The position numbers and the translations under genes are program-made. Below the pieces are notes generated by a model. The model had not been told where the DNA came from, searched no databases, and saw only the letters and a program-made list of their open reading frames with translations. From Micromonospora ureilytica (GTDB lineage: Bacteria > Actinomycetota > Actinomycetes > Mycobacteriales > Micromonosporaceae), in the NCBI RefSeq assembly GCF_015751765.1, contig NZ_JADOTX010000001.1:3968001-4032000 (forward strand): 64,000 nt of DNA, written 5' to 3'. Positions 7,613 through 18,453 of the stretch are shown here, in pieces; position 1 is the stretch's first letter; each line of letters starts with the position of its first letter.

Positions 7613-8842
7613 TCACGGTACACCGGACACGCCGGCCAATGCGGCCCTGAGTGGACCGGCCAGGTCGCCAACTGTCGGCGGTGCGACCGCGTCCAGGCCG
7701 AGCCAGCCGGCGAGCCGGTACAGCTCGGCGGCGAGCGCCACCGCGGTCTCCCCCGGGTCTGCGCCGGGTTCGAGCCAGGCTGCCGGCACCAGCAGCACCC
7801 CGGCCTTGCGATCGGCCTTCAGATCGACCCGGGCGGTGAACCGGTCGCCCTGGAGGAACGGCAACACGTAGTAGCCGTAGACCCGTTGTGGCGCCGGGAC
7901 GTAGATCTCGATCCGGTAGCTGAAGTCGAACAGCCGCTCGGTGCGGGCACGTTCCCAGATCAGCGGGTCGAAGGGGCTGACCAGTGTGTTGCCCCGCACC
8001 CAGCGGGGCAGCCGGGCGGACGTGTGCAGCCAGGCCGGCTGTCGCCAGCCCGCCACGGTGACCGGCACCAGCTCACCGGCCTCGGCCAGCTCCGCGACGG
8101 CCTGCCGGGCGCCGGCCAGCGGCAACCGGAAGTAGTCGCGCAGCTCCGGCTCGGCGGCCACCCCGAGCGAGCGCGCGGCGAGGGCCACCAGCGTGCGGTA
8201 CGCCTCGGCGTCGCTCGGGGTGGGCGTGGCCAGCACCGCTGGGGGCAACACCCGCTCGGGCAGGTCGTAGCGGCGGGCGAAGGAGGTGCTGCGCTCGGCG
8301 GCGGTCACCTCCCCGGCCCAGAACAGGAACTCCAACGCCCGCTTGACCGCCGACCAGTTCCACCCCCAGTTGCCGGTCTCCCGGGGCGCGTCGTGCTCGA
8401 TCTCGGCGGCGGTCAGCGGGCCTCGGGCGGCCACCTCGTCCCGAACCCAGGCGACCAGCTCCGGCTGCTCCTGGGCGATCCGTCGCATGCCGCCCCAGGA
8501 TTCGCTGTGCGCGCGGGCCATCCGCCAGCGCAGCATCGGGTGCAGCTCCACCGGCACCAGCGACGCCTCGTGGCCCCAGTATTCGAACAGCTCGCGTGGG
8601 CGTCGGTAGGCGGCCTGGTCGAGCAGGGTGGTCGGGTAGGGCCCGAGCCGGCTGTAGAGCGGCAGGTAGTGCGCGCGTTGCAGCACGTTGACCGAGTCCA
8701 TCTGGATCAGCCCGACCCGGCCCAGCACCCGACGCAGGTGCCGGCGGGTGGGCACGCCCGTCGGCGCCGGGTCGGCGAAGCCCTGGGCGGTCAGCGCCAC
8801 GCGGCGGGCCTGGGCGAGCGAGAGTGATTCCGGTGCGCTCAT
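7613..8842 (-). CDS. YcaQ-like winged-helix DNA-binding protein (putative crosslink DNA glycosylase)
   Basis: A 409-residue protein of the HTH_42/YcaQ family (PF06224). E. coli YcaQ (AlkX) unhooks DNA interstrand crosslinks, and the Streptomyces relative AlkZ protects against azinomycin. The QMDSVNVLQRAHYLPLYSRLGPY region near residues 48-70 corresponds to the family QxD signature of the glycosylase site (written here in parts: QMDSVNVL, then RAHY). The rest is Arg/Trp-rich with several winged-helix-like blocks. ATG at 8842 is chosen because upstream sequence is the divergent promoter region shared with the GNAT gene at 8922. Whether it acts in general repair or self-resistance cannot be told; no biosynthetic cluster is adjacent. 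Confidence 0.82.
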   Translation of the reverse strand: MSAPESLSLAQARRVALTAQGFADPAPTGVPTRRHLRRVLGRVGLIQMDSVNVLQRAHYLPLYSRLGPYPTTLLDQAAYRRPRELFEYWGHEASLVPVELHPMLRWRMARAHSESWGGMRRIAQEQPELVAWVRDEVAARGPLTAAEIEHDAPRETGNWGWNWSAVKRALEFLFWAGEVTAAERSTSFARRYDLPERVLPPAVLATPTPSDAEAYRTLVALAARSLGVAAEPELRDYFRLPLAGARQAVAELAEAGELVPVTVAGWRQPAWLHTSARLPRWVRGNTLVSPFDPLIWERARTERLFDFSYRIEIYVPAPQRVYGYYVLPFLQGDRFTARVDLKADRKAGVLLVPAAWLEPGADPGETAVALAAELYRLAGWLGLDAVAPPTVGDLAGPLRAALAGVSGVP

Positions 8843-8921
8843 CGTCGGCGACCTTAATTCATCGGTACGACGCCGGTGCGGGAAGCTGGACGTGACGACC
8901 AACGGGGCATAGAACGGTGCA

Positions 8922-9473
8922 ATGCTGACCATCCGTCGGGAGGAGCCGGACGACGCCGAGGCGGTCGCCCGGGTACACGTGCACGGCTGGCAGGCGGGCT
9001 ATGCCGGCTTCATGCCGGACGAGGTGCTCGGGCGGCTCAACGTGGTGGCCTGGGCGCAGCGTCGTCGCGACGTCGGCACCGCCGATCCGGAGCACCCGTT
9101 CACCACTCTGCTCGGCGAGGTGGACGGGTCGGTCGTGGGCTTCACCACCTTCGGGCCGTACCGCCGCAACCAGGACCGGGACGACCTGGACCCGACGGTC
9201 GGCGAGGTGGTGGCGCTCTACGTGGAGCCGGCCCGCTGGGGTGACGGGACCGCAGCCGCGCTGCTGGACGCCGCCCGGAGCGGGCTCACCGAGCGGGGCT
9301 GGGCCGGGTACCGGGCGTGGGTGCTGGCGGACAATCGGCGGGCTCGCCGGTTCTGCGAGCGCGCCGGCCTGTCACCGGACGGTGAGCGGTCGACCTACCA
9401 GGTGCCGCTGGCCGGCGGGGGCCCGCCGGTCGGGCTCGTCGAGTTGCGGTACGCCGGACGCCTCGACCGCTGA
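8922..9473 (+). CDS. GNAT-family N-acetyltransferase
   Basis: A 183-residue acetyltransferase-fold protein. The N-terminal IRREEPDDAEAVARVHVHGWQAGYAGF segment (IRREEPDDAEAVA, then VHGWQAGY) is typical of the RimI-like branch. The acetyl-CoA-binding A motif is at VALYVEPARWGDGTAAALL, with WGDGTA replacing the usual RGxGxG/A, and the C-terminal DNRRARRFCERAGL is the classical N-x-x-A/R-R-x-F-Y/C block. Substrate unknown. It is divergent from the YcaQ-like gene, and its last ~102 bp overlap the 3' end of the convergent GT87 gene. It resembles the GNAT at 10682, so the two may be paralogues. Confidence 0.86.
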   Translation: MLTIRREEPDDAEAVARVHVHGWQAGYAGFMPDEVLGRLNVVAWAQRRRDVGTADPEHPFTTLLGEVDGSVVGFTTFGPYRRNQDRDDLDPTVGEVVALYVEPARWGDGTAAALLDAARSGLTERGWAGYRAWVLADNRRARRFCERAGLSPDGERSTYQVPLAGGGPPVGLVELRYAGRLDR

Positions 9474-10646
9474 CCCGTCCGGGGTCAGCCACCGGCGGAT
9501 CGGCAGGAAGGCCAGCAACGCCAGACTGATCCACACGTAGGCGTTGCTGCCCAGGAAGCCGTCGACGCCTGTGAAGTCCTTCTCCCAGAACCAGACGGTC
9601 CGGCTGATCAGCAGCGCGTACCCGATGGTCGCGGCGACCAGCAGGACCCGCCGTCGGCGGCCGGCCGGCGTGGCCATCGCGTTGTCGACCAGCAGGATCA
9701 ACGCGGGCAGCAGCCAGACCAGGTGGTGCACCCAGGTGACCGGGCTGACCAGGCACATCACGGCGCCGGTCAGCGCCAGGCCGGTCGCCTCGTCGCCGGC
9801 CGCGACGGCAGCCCGGGACCGCCAGGCCCAGAGCGCCAGGGTGCCGAGCACCAGCAGCAGCCACAGCAGGGTGCTCGGGTGCTCCGGGTCGAGCCGGGCG
9901 ACCACCCCGCGTAGCGACTGGTTGGAGACGAAGGCCAACTCGCCGACCCGGCCGGTGTTCCACAACGCCTCGGTCCAGAACTCCCGGGACGCGTCCGGGA
10001 AGAGCGCGGCGGCCAGCAGCGACACCCCGGCGGCCGTACCGCTGGCGGTGAGCGCCGCCCGCCAGCGCCCGGTCACCAACAGGTAGACGATGAACACGCC
10101 CGGGGTCAGCTTGATCGCCGTGGCGAGGCCGATGCCCACCCCGGTCCACCGGTTGTCGGCCGGCAGCAACCGCAGCAGGTCCACCGCCACCAGGAAGAGC
10201 AGCAGCGTGTTGACCTGGCCGAAGTTGACCGTCTCCCGCATCGGCTCGAACGCGGCGACCAGGCACAGCGCCACGGCGAGGGCGAACCACCGGGTCCAGC
10301 CGGCGCGCCGGGCGATCGGGTCGACCAGCCACCAGATCAGCACCGCGGTGGTGGCCACGCTGGCGAGCACGCTCACCACGATCGCGGCCGACCACGGCAG
10401 GTACGCCATCGGCAGCATCACCAGTGCGGCGAACGGCGGGTAGGTGAAGCCGTACTGGGTGCCCGGCTTGAGGTAGTCGTAGATTTCCCCGCCGTCGTGC
10501 ACCCACCAGGTCAGCGCGCCGTAGTAGACCTTCAGGTCGAAGAAACCGTGCCGGACGGCTGCGACGGCGAGGAACCCGGTGACCGCCGCGGCGAGCACCA
10601 CCACCCCGACGACCTGCGTGGTCGTCCTGTTGGCACCCTGCGCCAC
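9372..10646 (-). CDS. GT87/DUF2029-type membrane mannosyltransferase-like glycosyltransferase
   Basis: About 424 residues with roughly ten hydrophobic helices. The first periplasmic loop carries DLKVYYGALTWW and GEIYDYL, followed by YGFTYPPFAALVMLP. The Asp-containing first loop and the FTYPP motif are typical of the GT-C polyprenyl-phosphate-mannose-dependent family (DUF2029), which adds mannose to lipid-linked glycans such as phosphatidylinositol mannosides. The GTG at 10646 has GAGGGAG 7 bases upstream. The C-terminal ~34 codons are read antisense to the GNAT gene ending at 9473; both frames lack earlier stops, so the 102-bp tail-to-tail overlap seems real. Confidence 0.83.
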   Translation of the reverse strand: MAQGANRTTTQVVGVVVLAAAVTGFLAVAAVRHGFFDLKVYYGALTWWVHDGGEIYDYLKPGTQYGFTYPPFAALVMLPMAYLPWSAAIVVSVLASVATTAVLIWWLVDPIARRAGWTRWFALAVALCLVAAFEPMRETVNFGQVNTLLLFLVAVDLLRLLPADNRWTGVGIGLATAIKLTPGVFIVYLLVTGRWRAALTASGTAAGVSLLAAALFPDASREFWTEALWNTGRVGELAFVSNQSLRGVVARLDPEHPSTLLWLLLVLGTLALWAWRSRAAVAAGDEATGLALTGAVMCLVSPVTWVHHLVWLLPALILLVDNAMATPAGRRRRVLLVAATIGYALLISRTVWFWEKDFTGVDGFLGSNAYVWISLALLAFLPIRRWLTPDGSAVEASGVPQLDEPDRRAPAGQRHLVGRPLTVR

Positions 10647-10681
10647 CGTCGTCTCCCTCGCCCTGCGTAGGCTTCCGTCCC

Positions 10682-11263
10682 ATGGCTCTCGGGTACGTCC
10701 GCCCGGCGCGTCCCGAGGACGCCGGCGAGATCGCACGCATCCAGCTCGCGACCTGGCGGGTCGCGTACCGCCGGATCCTGCCTCGGCATGTGCTCGACAA
10801 CCTGGACGAGGCGTTCCTCGCCCGGCGGTGGAGCGCCGCGGTGCTGGAGCCGCCCTCGGGCGCGCACCGGGTGCTGGTCGCCGTCGAACAGGCCGAGCAA
10901 TCGTATCTGGTGGGGTTCGCCGCCTCCGGCCCGGCCGACGGCGAGGCGTTGGCCCCGGGCGAGCCAGCCGACGCGCTCGGCCCGGACGTGGCCGCCGTGA
11001 CCGACCTGCTGGTCGAGCCGCGTTGGGGCCGGCGGGGGCACGGCAGTCGGCTGCTCGCCGCCGTAGTCGACCTGTGGCGGGAGGACGGCATGAGCCGGGC
11101 GGTGGCCTGGGCGTTCGACGGCGACGAGGCGACCCGCAAGTTCCTCACCAGCACCGGGTGGGAGCTCGACGGCGCGGCCCGCGCGCTGGACGTCGACGAC
11201 ATGCTGGTGCCGCAGGTGCGCCTGCACGTGGGCGTGCCGACCGAGAAGGTGCCGGTCGAGTGA
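10682..11263 (+). CDS. GNAT-family N-acetyltransferase
   Basis: A 193-residue GNAT protein starting at ATG 10682, divergent from the GT87 gene. The N-terminus (YVRPARPEDAGEIARI, then TWRVAYRRILP) parallels that of the GNAT at 8922 (REEPDDAEAVARV, HGWQAGYAGFMP). The CoA-binding motif is in LLVEPRWGRRGHGSRLL, where GRRGHG fits the R/Q-x-x-G-x-G/A consensus, and the C-terminal region ends in DGDEATRKFLTSTGWEL. Substrate unknown; the F-L-x-x-x-G-W block is typical of small-molecule or protein N-acetyltransferases. A compact hairpin follows the stop codon. Confidence 0.86.
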   Translation: MALGYVRPARPEDAGEIARIQLATWRVAYRRILPRHVLDNLDEAFLARRWSAAVLEPPSGAHRVLVAVEQAEQSYLVGFAASGPADGEALAPGEPADALGPDVAAVTDLLVEPRWGRRGHGSRLLAAVVDLWREDGMSRAVAWAFDGDEATRKFLTSTGWELDGAARALDVDDMLVPQVRLHVGVPTEKVPVE

Positions 11264-11268
11264 ACCGC

Positions 11269-11294
11269 TGTGGCGGCCCGGCCGGGCCGCCACA
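11269..11294 (+). terminator. Terminator-like hairpin after the GNAT gene
   Basis: TGTGGCGGCCCGG at 11269-11281 is followed at once by its exact reverse complement CCGGGCCGCCACA at 11282-11294, six bases after the GNAT stop codon. The 13-bp GC-rich stem is strong; there is no U-tract. Confidence 0.65.
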
Positions 11295-11380
11295 CCGGGC
11301 CGGTCAGCCCTTGTCCGAGCCGTCGCGGGCCGGAGCTGTGCGGCGGCGACGCGCGGTGCAGGCCAGGCCGAACGCTCCCG

Positions 11381-11451
11381 GCGATCTTGCAGTTTCGGTT
11401 GTCGACATGCACGGAATGCGCTTTATGTCGCGACAGAAAGTGCAAGATCGC
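11381..11451. repeat. 71-nt palindromic intergenic element
   Basis: GCGATCTTGCA at 11381-11391 pairs exactly with TGCAAGATCGC at 11441-11451, and complementarity continues inwards with few mismatches (GTTTCGGTTGTCGACAT against ATGTCGCGACAGAAAG). The unit lies just beyond the 3' end of the minus-strand GNAT gene at 11458, so it may also end transcription. Its GATCTTG-CAGTTTC core resembles the GATCTTGGACAGTTTCC of the element at 11954-12009, and its GCAAGATCGCGC edge recurs at 6531. Confidence 0.85.
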
Positions 11452-11457
11452 GCGGGG

Positions 11458-11928
11458 TTAGGGGGCTTGTTCGGCTATCAGCTCGTCGTCGTCCACGGCG
11501 CCCGTCGGGTGGAAGCCCAGGGAGGCGTAGAGGGCCGCGGCCGCAGTGTTGTCGGGGTGGTACGAGAGGCGGACCGGGGGGTTGCCGCCCCGGGCCGCCA
11601 GCCAGGGGGCCAGGGTTTGCACCGTGGCGCGGCCGACGCCCTGGGCCTGCTCGGCAGCGTCGATCAGCATCCCGCCGATCCAGTGCGACCCGTCGTCGTC
11701 AACGCCCCACATGACGTGACCGACGACGGTTTCGTCGGCGTACACCGCGAGTGAGTTCCACACCTCGGAGCGCATGCTGAGCAGCAGGTAGCGGGCACCC
11801 AGCGCGGCCACGAACCGGCGCTGGTCGTCGCGCGGGGCGACGTCTGCCACAGCCCGCCAGTTGTCGTCGTCGACCGGCCGCAGCGTGACTCGCCGCCCGG
11901 CCCGGTCCAGGTATCCCGCATCGATCAT
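11458..11928 (-). CDS. GNAT-family N-acetyltransferase
   Basis: A 156-residue acetyltransferase beginning ATG-ATC-GAT at 11928. VTLRPVDDDNWRAVADVAP is the N-terminal strand/helix. GGMLIDAAEQAQGVGRATVQTLAPWL contains the CoA-binding QAQGVGRA motif (written GGMLIDAAEQ / QAQGVGRA), and YHPDNTAAAALYASLGFHPTG (written HPDNTAAAALY / SLGFHPTG) is the C-terminal N-x-x-A-x-x-x-Y block with the LGF turn. It is closer to the SpeG/diamine-type GNATs in length than the two other GNATs nearby, but substrate is not assignable. Palindromic repeats lie on both sides of it. Confidence 0.87.
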   Translation of the reverse strand: MIDAGYLDRAGRRVTLRPVDDDNWRAVADVAPRDDQRRFVAALGARYLLLSMRSEVWNSLAVYADETVVGHVMWGVDDDGSHWIGGMLIDAAEQAQGVGRATVQTLAPWLAARGGNPPVRLSYHPDNTAAAALYASLGFHPTGAVDDDELIAEQAP

Positions 11929-11953
11929 CCGGCGGATGCTACCCGGGCCGCGC

Positions 11954-12009
11954 CCGTAGATCTTGGACAGTTTCCGTCAGCGCGAACGGAAACTGTCCAA
12001 GATCTACGG
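11954..12009. repeat. Perfect 24-bp-arm palindrome
   Basis: Arms at 11954-11977 and 11986-12009 are exact reverse complements (core GATCTTGGACAGTTTCCGT) around an 8-base loop CAGCGCGA. It sits between the start of a GNAT gene (11928) and the stop of dapB (12037), both on the minus strand, so it could end dapB transcription. The perfect length is excessive for a terminator and there is no U-tract. The sequence similarity to the 11381 element argues for an interspersed repeat family. Confidence 0.93.
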
Positions 12010-12036
12010 TGCCGCCACGCGGAAGGACCGGGTCGG

Positions 12037-14308
<2,272 letters not shown>

Positions 14309-14355
14309 GTCTTGCTCCCGGTTCGACGAGGGGTGGGTGATGCGTGGTACGACGA

Positions 14356-16752
14356 TCAGCTGTGCCGGGTCCGGCGGCGCGGACGCTCGCCGCCCTCGCC
14401 ACCCTCGCCGCCGCCACCGTTGCCGTTGCCGCCCTCGCCGCCGCGCTCCGGGCCACGCCCGCCACGGTCGCCGCCACGCTCACGGTCGCCACGGTCACGC
14501 GGAGCCCGGTCGCCCCGGTCCCGACCAGCCGGCCGGTCACCAGAGGCGGCCTCACCGGCGGCCGGAGCCTCGGTGCCCTCCGGGCGGACCTTGTCCAGGT
14601 AGATCTTGCCGCGGGCGTCGATGTCCGCGATCTCGACCTCGACCCGGTCACCGACGTTGAGGAAGTCCTCGACGCGCTCGACCCGCTTGCCGTCGCCCAC
14701 CTTGGAGATGTGCAGCAGGCCGTCACGACCCGGCAGGAGCGAGATGAACGCGCCGAACGCGGCGGTCTTGACGACAGTGCCGAGGAACCGCTCGCCCTGC
14801 TTCGGCAGCGTCGGGTTGGCGATCCCGTTGATCCGGTCGACGGCCGCCTGGGCCGACGGCCCATTGGTGGCGCCGACGTAGATCGTGCCGTCGTCCTCGA
14901 TGGAGATCTCGGCGCCGGTCTCGTCCTGGATCGCGTTGATGGTCTGCCCCTTCGGGCCGATCACCATGCCGATCTTGTCCACCGGGATCTTGACGGTGGT
15001 GACTCGCGGCGCGTAGTCCGACATCTCGGCCGGAGCCTCGATCGCCGCCTTCATGACGCCGAGGATGATCTGCCGGGCCTCGTTCGCCTGCTGGAGCGCG
15101 GCGGCAAGCACGTCCGACGGGATGCCGTTGAGCTTGGTGTCGAGCTGGAGCGCGGTGACGAACTCCGGGGTGCCGGCGACCTTGAAGTCCATGTCACCGA
15201 ACGCGTCCTCGGCACCGAGGATGTCGGTAAGCGTCACGTACTGGGTCTTGCCGTCCACCTCGTCGGAGATGAGCCCCATCGCGATGCCGGCGACCGGCGC
15301 CTTCAGCGGGACACCCGCGGAGAGCAGGCCCAGCGTCGAGGCGCAGACCGAACCCATCGAGGTGGAGCCGTTGGAGCCGAGCGCCTCCGACACCTGCCGG
15401 ATGGCGTACGGGAACTCCTCGCGCGACGGCAGCACCGGGATCAGCGCACGCTCGGCGAGAGCGCCGTGGCCGATCTCGCGACGCTTCGGCGAGCCGACCC
15501 GGCCGGTCTCACCGGTCGAGTACGGCGGGAAGTTGTAGTTGTGCATGTAGCGCTTGCGGTTCTCGGGGGACAGCGTGTCCACCATCTGCTCCATGCGGAG
15601 CATGTTCAGCGTGGTGACGCCCAGGATCTGGGTCTCGCCCCGCTCGAACAGCGCCGAACCGTGCACCCGGGGAAGCACGCCGACCTCGGCGGTCAGCGCC
15701 CGGATGTCCCGCGGGCCACGCCCGTCCATACGGACCTGCTCGCGCAGCACGCGGTTGCGCACCTCGGACTTGGTCAGCGACCGGAAGGCAGCGCTGAGCT
15801 CCTTCTCCCGACCCTCGAACCGAGCGCCCAACTCCTCGGCGACCCGGGCCTTGACCCGGTCCAGGGCCTCCTCGCGGTCGGCCTTGCCGGCGATGGTGAT
15901 CGCCTCGGCGACCTCACCGCGGGCCAGCTCGGAGACGGCGTCGTACACGTCGTCCTGGTAGTCCAGGAAGACCGGGAACTCGGTGACCGGCTTGGCGGCG
16001 ACCTCGGCCAGCTCGCTCTGCGCGCGGCACAGCTCACGGATCGCCGGCTTGGCGGCCTCCAGGCCGCTGGCGACGACCTCCTCGGTCGGGGCGGTGGCGC
16101 CGGCCGAGATGAGGGCGACGGCGTTCGGGGTGGCCTCGGCCTCGACCATCATGATCGCGACGTCGCCGTCTTCGAGCGTGCGGCCGGCCACGACCATGTC
16201 GAAGGTGGCGCGAGCCAGCTCCTCCAGGGTCGGGAAGGCGACCCACTGGCCGTCGATGTGGGCGACGCGGGTCGCACCGATCGGGCCGGAGAACGGCAGG
16301 CCGGAGAGCTTGGTCGACATCGAGGCGGCGTTGATCGCCACGACGTCGTACGGGTGCTGCGGGTCGAGCGCGAGGATGGTCTCGACGACCTGGACCTCGT
16401 TGCGCAGGCCCTTGACGAAGGACGGGCGCAGCGGCCGGTCGATCAGCCGGCAGGTGAGGATCGCGTCCTCGCTGGGCCGACCCTCGCGGCGGAAGAACGA
16501 GCCGGGGATGCGGCCCGCGGCGTACATCCGCTCCTCGACGTCGACGGTCAGCGGGAAGAAGTCGAACTGCTCCTTCGGGTGCTTACCGGCGGTCGTGGCG
16601 GAGAGAACGACCGTCTCGCCCAGCTGGGCGATGACGGAACCGGCGGCCTGGCGAGCCAGCCGACCGGTGGAGAAGGTGATCTCGCGGGTGCCGAAGGACC
16701 CGTTGTCGATCACGGCGGTGCGGGATTCGGTGCCGAGTTTGGTCTCGGTCAT
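14356..16752 (-). CDS. pnp: Polynucleotide phosphorylase (PNPase)
   Basis: A 798-residue 3'-to-5' phosphorolytic exoribonuclease; in streptomycetes the homologue was first named guanosine pentaphosphate synthetase. Two RNase PH domains are evident, the second with the active-site [15 protein letters not shown] segment, followed by a KH domain ([17 protein letters not shown]) and an S1 domain ([18 protein letters not shown]). The last ~65 residues form an unusual basic/acidic low-complexity tail of RGD, RGG and GGEGG repeats, likely disordered and RNA-binding or degradosome-related (inference). ATG at 16752 has GAAGGAG 10 bases upstream. The gene follows rpsO across a 227-bp leader with a strong terminator and a structured RNA. 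Confidence 0.97.
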   Translation of the reverse strand: MTETKLGTESRTAVIDNGSFGTREITFSTGRLARQAAGSVIAQLGETVVLSATTAGKHPKEQFDFFPLTVDVEERMYAAGRIPGSFFRREGRPSEDAILTCRLIDRPLRPSFVKGLRNEVQVVETILALDPQHPYDVVAINAASMSTKLSGLPFSGPIGATRVAHIDGQWVAFPTLEELARATFDMVVAGRTLEDGDVAIMMVEAEATPNAVALISAGATAPTEEVVASGLEAAKPAIRELCRAQSELAEVAAKPVTEFPVFLDYQDDVYDAVSELARGEVAEAITIAGKADREEALDRVKARVAEELGARFEGREKELSAAFRSLTKSEVRNRVLREQVRMDGRGPRDIRALTAEVGVLPRVHGSALFERGETQILGVTTLNMLRMEQMVDTLSPENRKRYMHNYNFPPYSTGETGRVGSPKRREIGHGALAERALIPVLPSREEFPYAIRQVSEALGSNGSTSMGSVCASTLGLLSAGVPLKAPVAGIAMGLISDEVDGKTQYVTLTDILGAEDAFGDMDFKVAGTPEFVTALQLDTKLNGIPSDVLAAALQQANEARQIILGVMKAAIEAPAEMSDYAPRVTTVKIPVDKIGMVIGPKGQTINAIQDETGAEISIEDDGTIYVGATNGPSAQAAVDRINGIANPTLPKQGERFLGTVVKTAAFGAFISLLPGRDGLLHISKVGDGKRVERVEDFLNVGDRVEVEIADIDARGKIYLDKVRPEGTEAPAAGEAASGDRPAGRDRGDRAPRDRGDRERGGDRGGRGPERGGEGGNGNGGGGEGGEGGERPRRRTRHS

Positions 16753-16809
16753 GTGCTGTCGTGCTCCTTCGCGTCGTGGGCCCACGACATCGGGGAGCTG
16801 CTCAGACGG

Positions 16810-16881
16810 CCGGTCTTCGATCGAAGCGCCCGGGTGGCCGGCATGATGCCGGGGTTCCCGGGGGCCACTACCGGAGACCGG
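16810..16881 (-). ncRNA. Structured pnp leader, candidate Actino-pnp RNA
   Basis: On the minus strand, ~58 nt upstream of the pnp start codon, an outer stem CCGGTCT (16875-16881) / AGACCGG (16810-16816) encloses a GTGGCC/GGCCAC stem, a CCGGCAT/ATGCCGG hairpin and the palindrome CTTCGATCGAAG. Actinobacteria have a described RNA motif, Actino-pnp, in just this position. E. coli pnp is autoregulated by RNase III and PNPase acting on a leader stem-loop, so a similar feedback role is plausible. The assignment is by position and folding, not by covariance-model search. Confidence 0.6.
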
Positions 16882-16943
16882 TACGCTGACCGGCTCCCTC
16901 TCGGGTGGTCGCGCGGCCCGTGTTTCTTCAGGTGGGACGCGGT

Positions 16944-16975
16944 ACGGGGGAGCGGCCGTCCGGCCACTCCCCCGT
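16944..16975 (-). terminator. rpsO terminator hairpin
   Basis: A 32-nt hairpin 4 bases after the rpsO stop: ACGGGGGAG-C-GGCCG-TC-CGGCC-A-CTCCCCCGT. Fourteen base pairs with a single C/A mismatch make it one of the strongest stems in the window. Some read-through into pnp is expected because rpsO and pnp are usually co-expressed. Confidence 0.75.
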
Positions 16976-16979
16976 CACG

Positions 16980-17249
16980 TCACCGGCGCAGACCGAGCCG
17001 CTCGATGAGCGACCGGTAGCGGGCAATGTCCTTCTTCTGGACGTAGTTGAGCAACCGACGGCGCCGGCCGACCAGCAGCAGCAGCCCACGGCGGCTGTGG
17101 TGGTCGTGCTTGTGCACCTTCAGGTGCTCGGTCAGCTCGGCGATCCGCTTGGTGAGGACCGCGACCTGGACCTCCGGCGAACCGGTGTCGCCCTCGGCGG
17201 TCGCGTACTCCGCGCGGATGCTGGCCTTGGCTTCCTGATCGAGCGCCAT
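16980..17249 (-). CDS. rpsO: 30S ribosomal protein S15
   Basis: An 89-residue protein of canonical length, with the S15 signatures [21 protein letters not shown] and LNYVQKKD. It binds the central domain of 16S rRNA and starts platform assembly. ATG at 17249 has a GGGAGAAC ribosome site. A 199-bp gap separates it from ribF upstream, so it probably has its own promoter. It precedes pnp as in most bacteria. Confidence 0.98.
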   Translation of the reverse strand: MALDQEAKASIRAEYATAEGDTGSPEVQVAVLTKRIAELTEHLKVHKHDHHSRRGLLLLVGRRRRLLNYVQKKDIARYRSLIERLGLRR

Positions 17250-17448
17250 GTTCTCCCTGTTTCGATGGGTTGATCAAGTGGGTGTCCGTCGTCCCGATGG
17301 ACCGGGAACGGACCGGTACCTCGCACCCGCGGCGTCGAGCAGGCACGCGAGGCCCCACGCCGGTCACCCGACGTCCCGGCAAGACTACCAGCACTCACCG
17401 GTAACACCCGGCGAAGGGCCTCGGTGGCGGCCCGCCACTCCCCGACGA

Positions 17449-18378
17449 TCAGGCCAGAACGCGCCGGGTGCGCTCGACGTCCTGATTCATCTGGGCGATC
17501 AACGGCTCGATCGAGTCGTACCGGATCTGACCGCGCAGGTGCGCCACGAAGTCCAGGGCCAGCCGCTCGCCGTACAGGTCGCCGCTGAAGTCCAGCGCGT
17601 ACGCCTCCACCCGCCGCTCCCGGCCGGAGAAGGTCGGGTTGGTGCCCACGGACACCGCCGCCAGCAGCGGCTCGTGCTGGCCGCGACGGATCAGCCGGGC
17701 CGCGTACACCCCGTCGGCGGGCACCGCCGCGTACCGGTGGCAGAGCAGGTTGGCGGTGGGGAAGCCCAGCTCCCGGCCCCGCTGGTCGCCGCGGACCACG
17801 ACGCCCTCCACCCGGTGTGGGCGGCCCAGCGCGGCGGCCGCCGCGCCCACGTCGCCCGCGTCGACGCAGGAACGGATGTACGTGGAGGAGAAGACGGTGC
17901 CGGCCTCGGCGACCAGCGGGTTGCCCTCCACACCGAAGCCAAACGTCTGACCCAGCCGTTCCAGCAACGCCACGTCGCCGGCGGCCCGGTGCCCGAAGCG
18001 GAAGTTGTTGCCGACCACCACCAGCGCCGCGTGCAGGTGCTCGACCAGGATGTCGTGCACGAACTGTTCGGCCGGCAGCCGGGAGAACTCAGGGGTGAAC
18101 GGCACCACGCAGAGCACGTCCACGCCGAGCGCCTCGATCAGCTCGGCCTTCCGGGCCGGCTCGGTGAGCACCGCCGGGTGCGAACCGGGGCGGACCACCT
18201 CGGCCGGGTGCGGGTCGAAGGTGACCACCACCGACTGCACACCCAACTCGCGGGCCCGGGCCACGGTGTGCCCGATCGTCGCCTGGTGCCCCTTGTGCAC
18301 GCCGTCGAAGACGCCGATGGTGACCACCGAGCGTCCCCATCCGCCGGGCGCCGCGTCGTAGCCCCGCCACCGCTGCAT
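17449..18378 (-). CDS. ribF: Bifunctional riboflavin kinase / FAD synthetase
   Basis: A 309-residue enzyme that phosphorylates riboflavin to FMN and adenylates FMN to FAD. The N-terminal nucleotidyltransferase domain has the GxFDGxHxGH motif (GVFDGVHKGH, residues 22-31) and the ISSTxxR-like SSTYIRS. The C-terminal flavokinase domain has GRELGFPTANL and GTNPTFSG. ATG at 18378 is preceded by GAGAGGAA. It follows truB with 75 bp between them, the usual truB-ribF-rpsO order. Confidence 0.97.
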   Translation of the reverse strand: MQRWRGYDAAPGGWGRSVVTIGVFDGVHKGHQATIGHTVARARELGVQSVVVTFDPHPAEVVRPGSHPAVLTEPARKAELIEALGVDVLCVVPFTPEFSRLPAEQFVHDILVEHLHAALVVVGNNFRFGHRAAGDVALLERLGQTFGFGVEGNPLVAEAGTVFSSTYIRSCVDAGDVGAAAAALGRPHRVEGVVVRGDQRGRELGFPTANLLCHRYAAVPADGVYAARLIRRGQHEPLLAAVSVGTNPTFSGRERRVEAYALDFSGDLYGERLALDFVAHLRGQIRYDSIEPLIAQMNQDVERTRRVLA

Positions 18379-18453
18379 GCCGTTCCTCTCTGCTGTCCCG
18401 CCGATCGGCGGGTAGACACCGCCGGCTGCGGGCCGGCGGACCTGCCCCCGCCG

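Noticed and set aside
17424..17438. Short GTGGCG/CGCCAC hairpin after ribF as a terminator
   Set aside because: Only six base pairs with a 3-base loop; too weak to support in GC-rich DNA.
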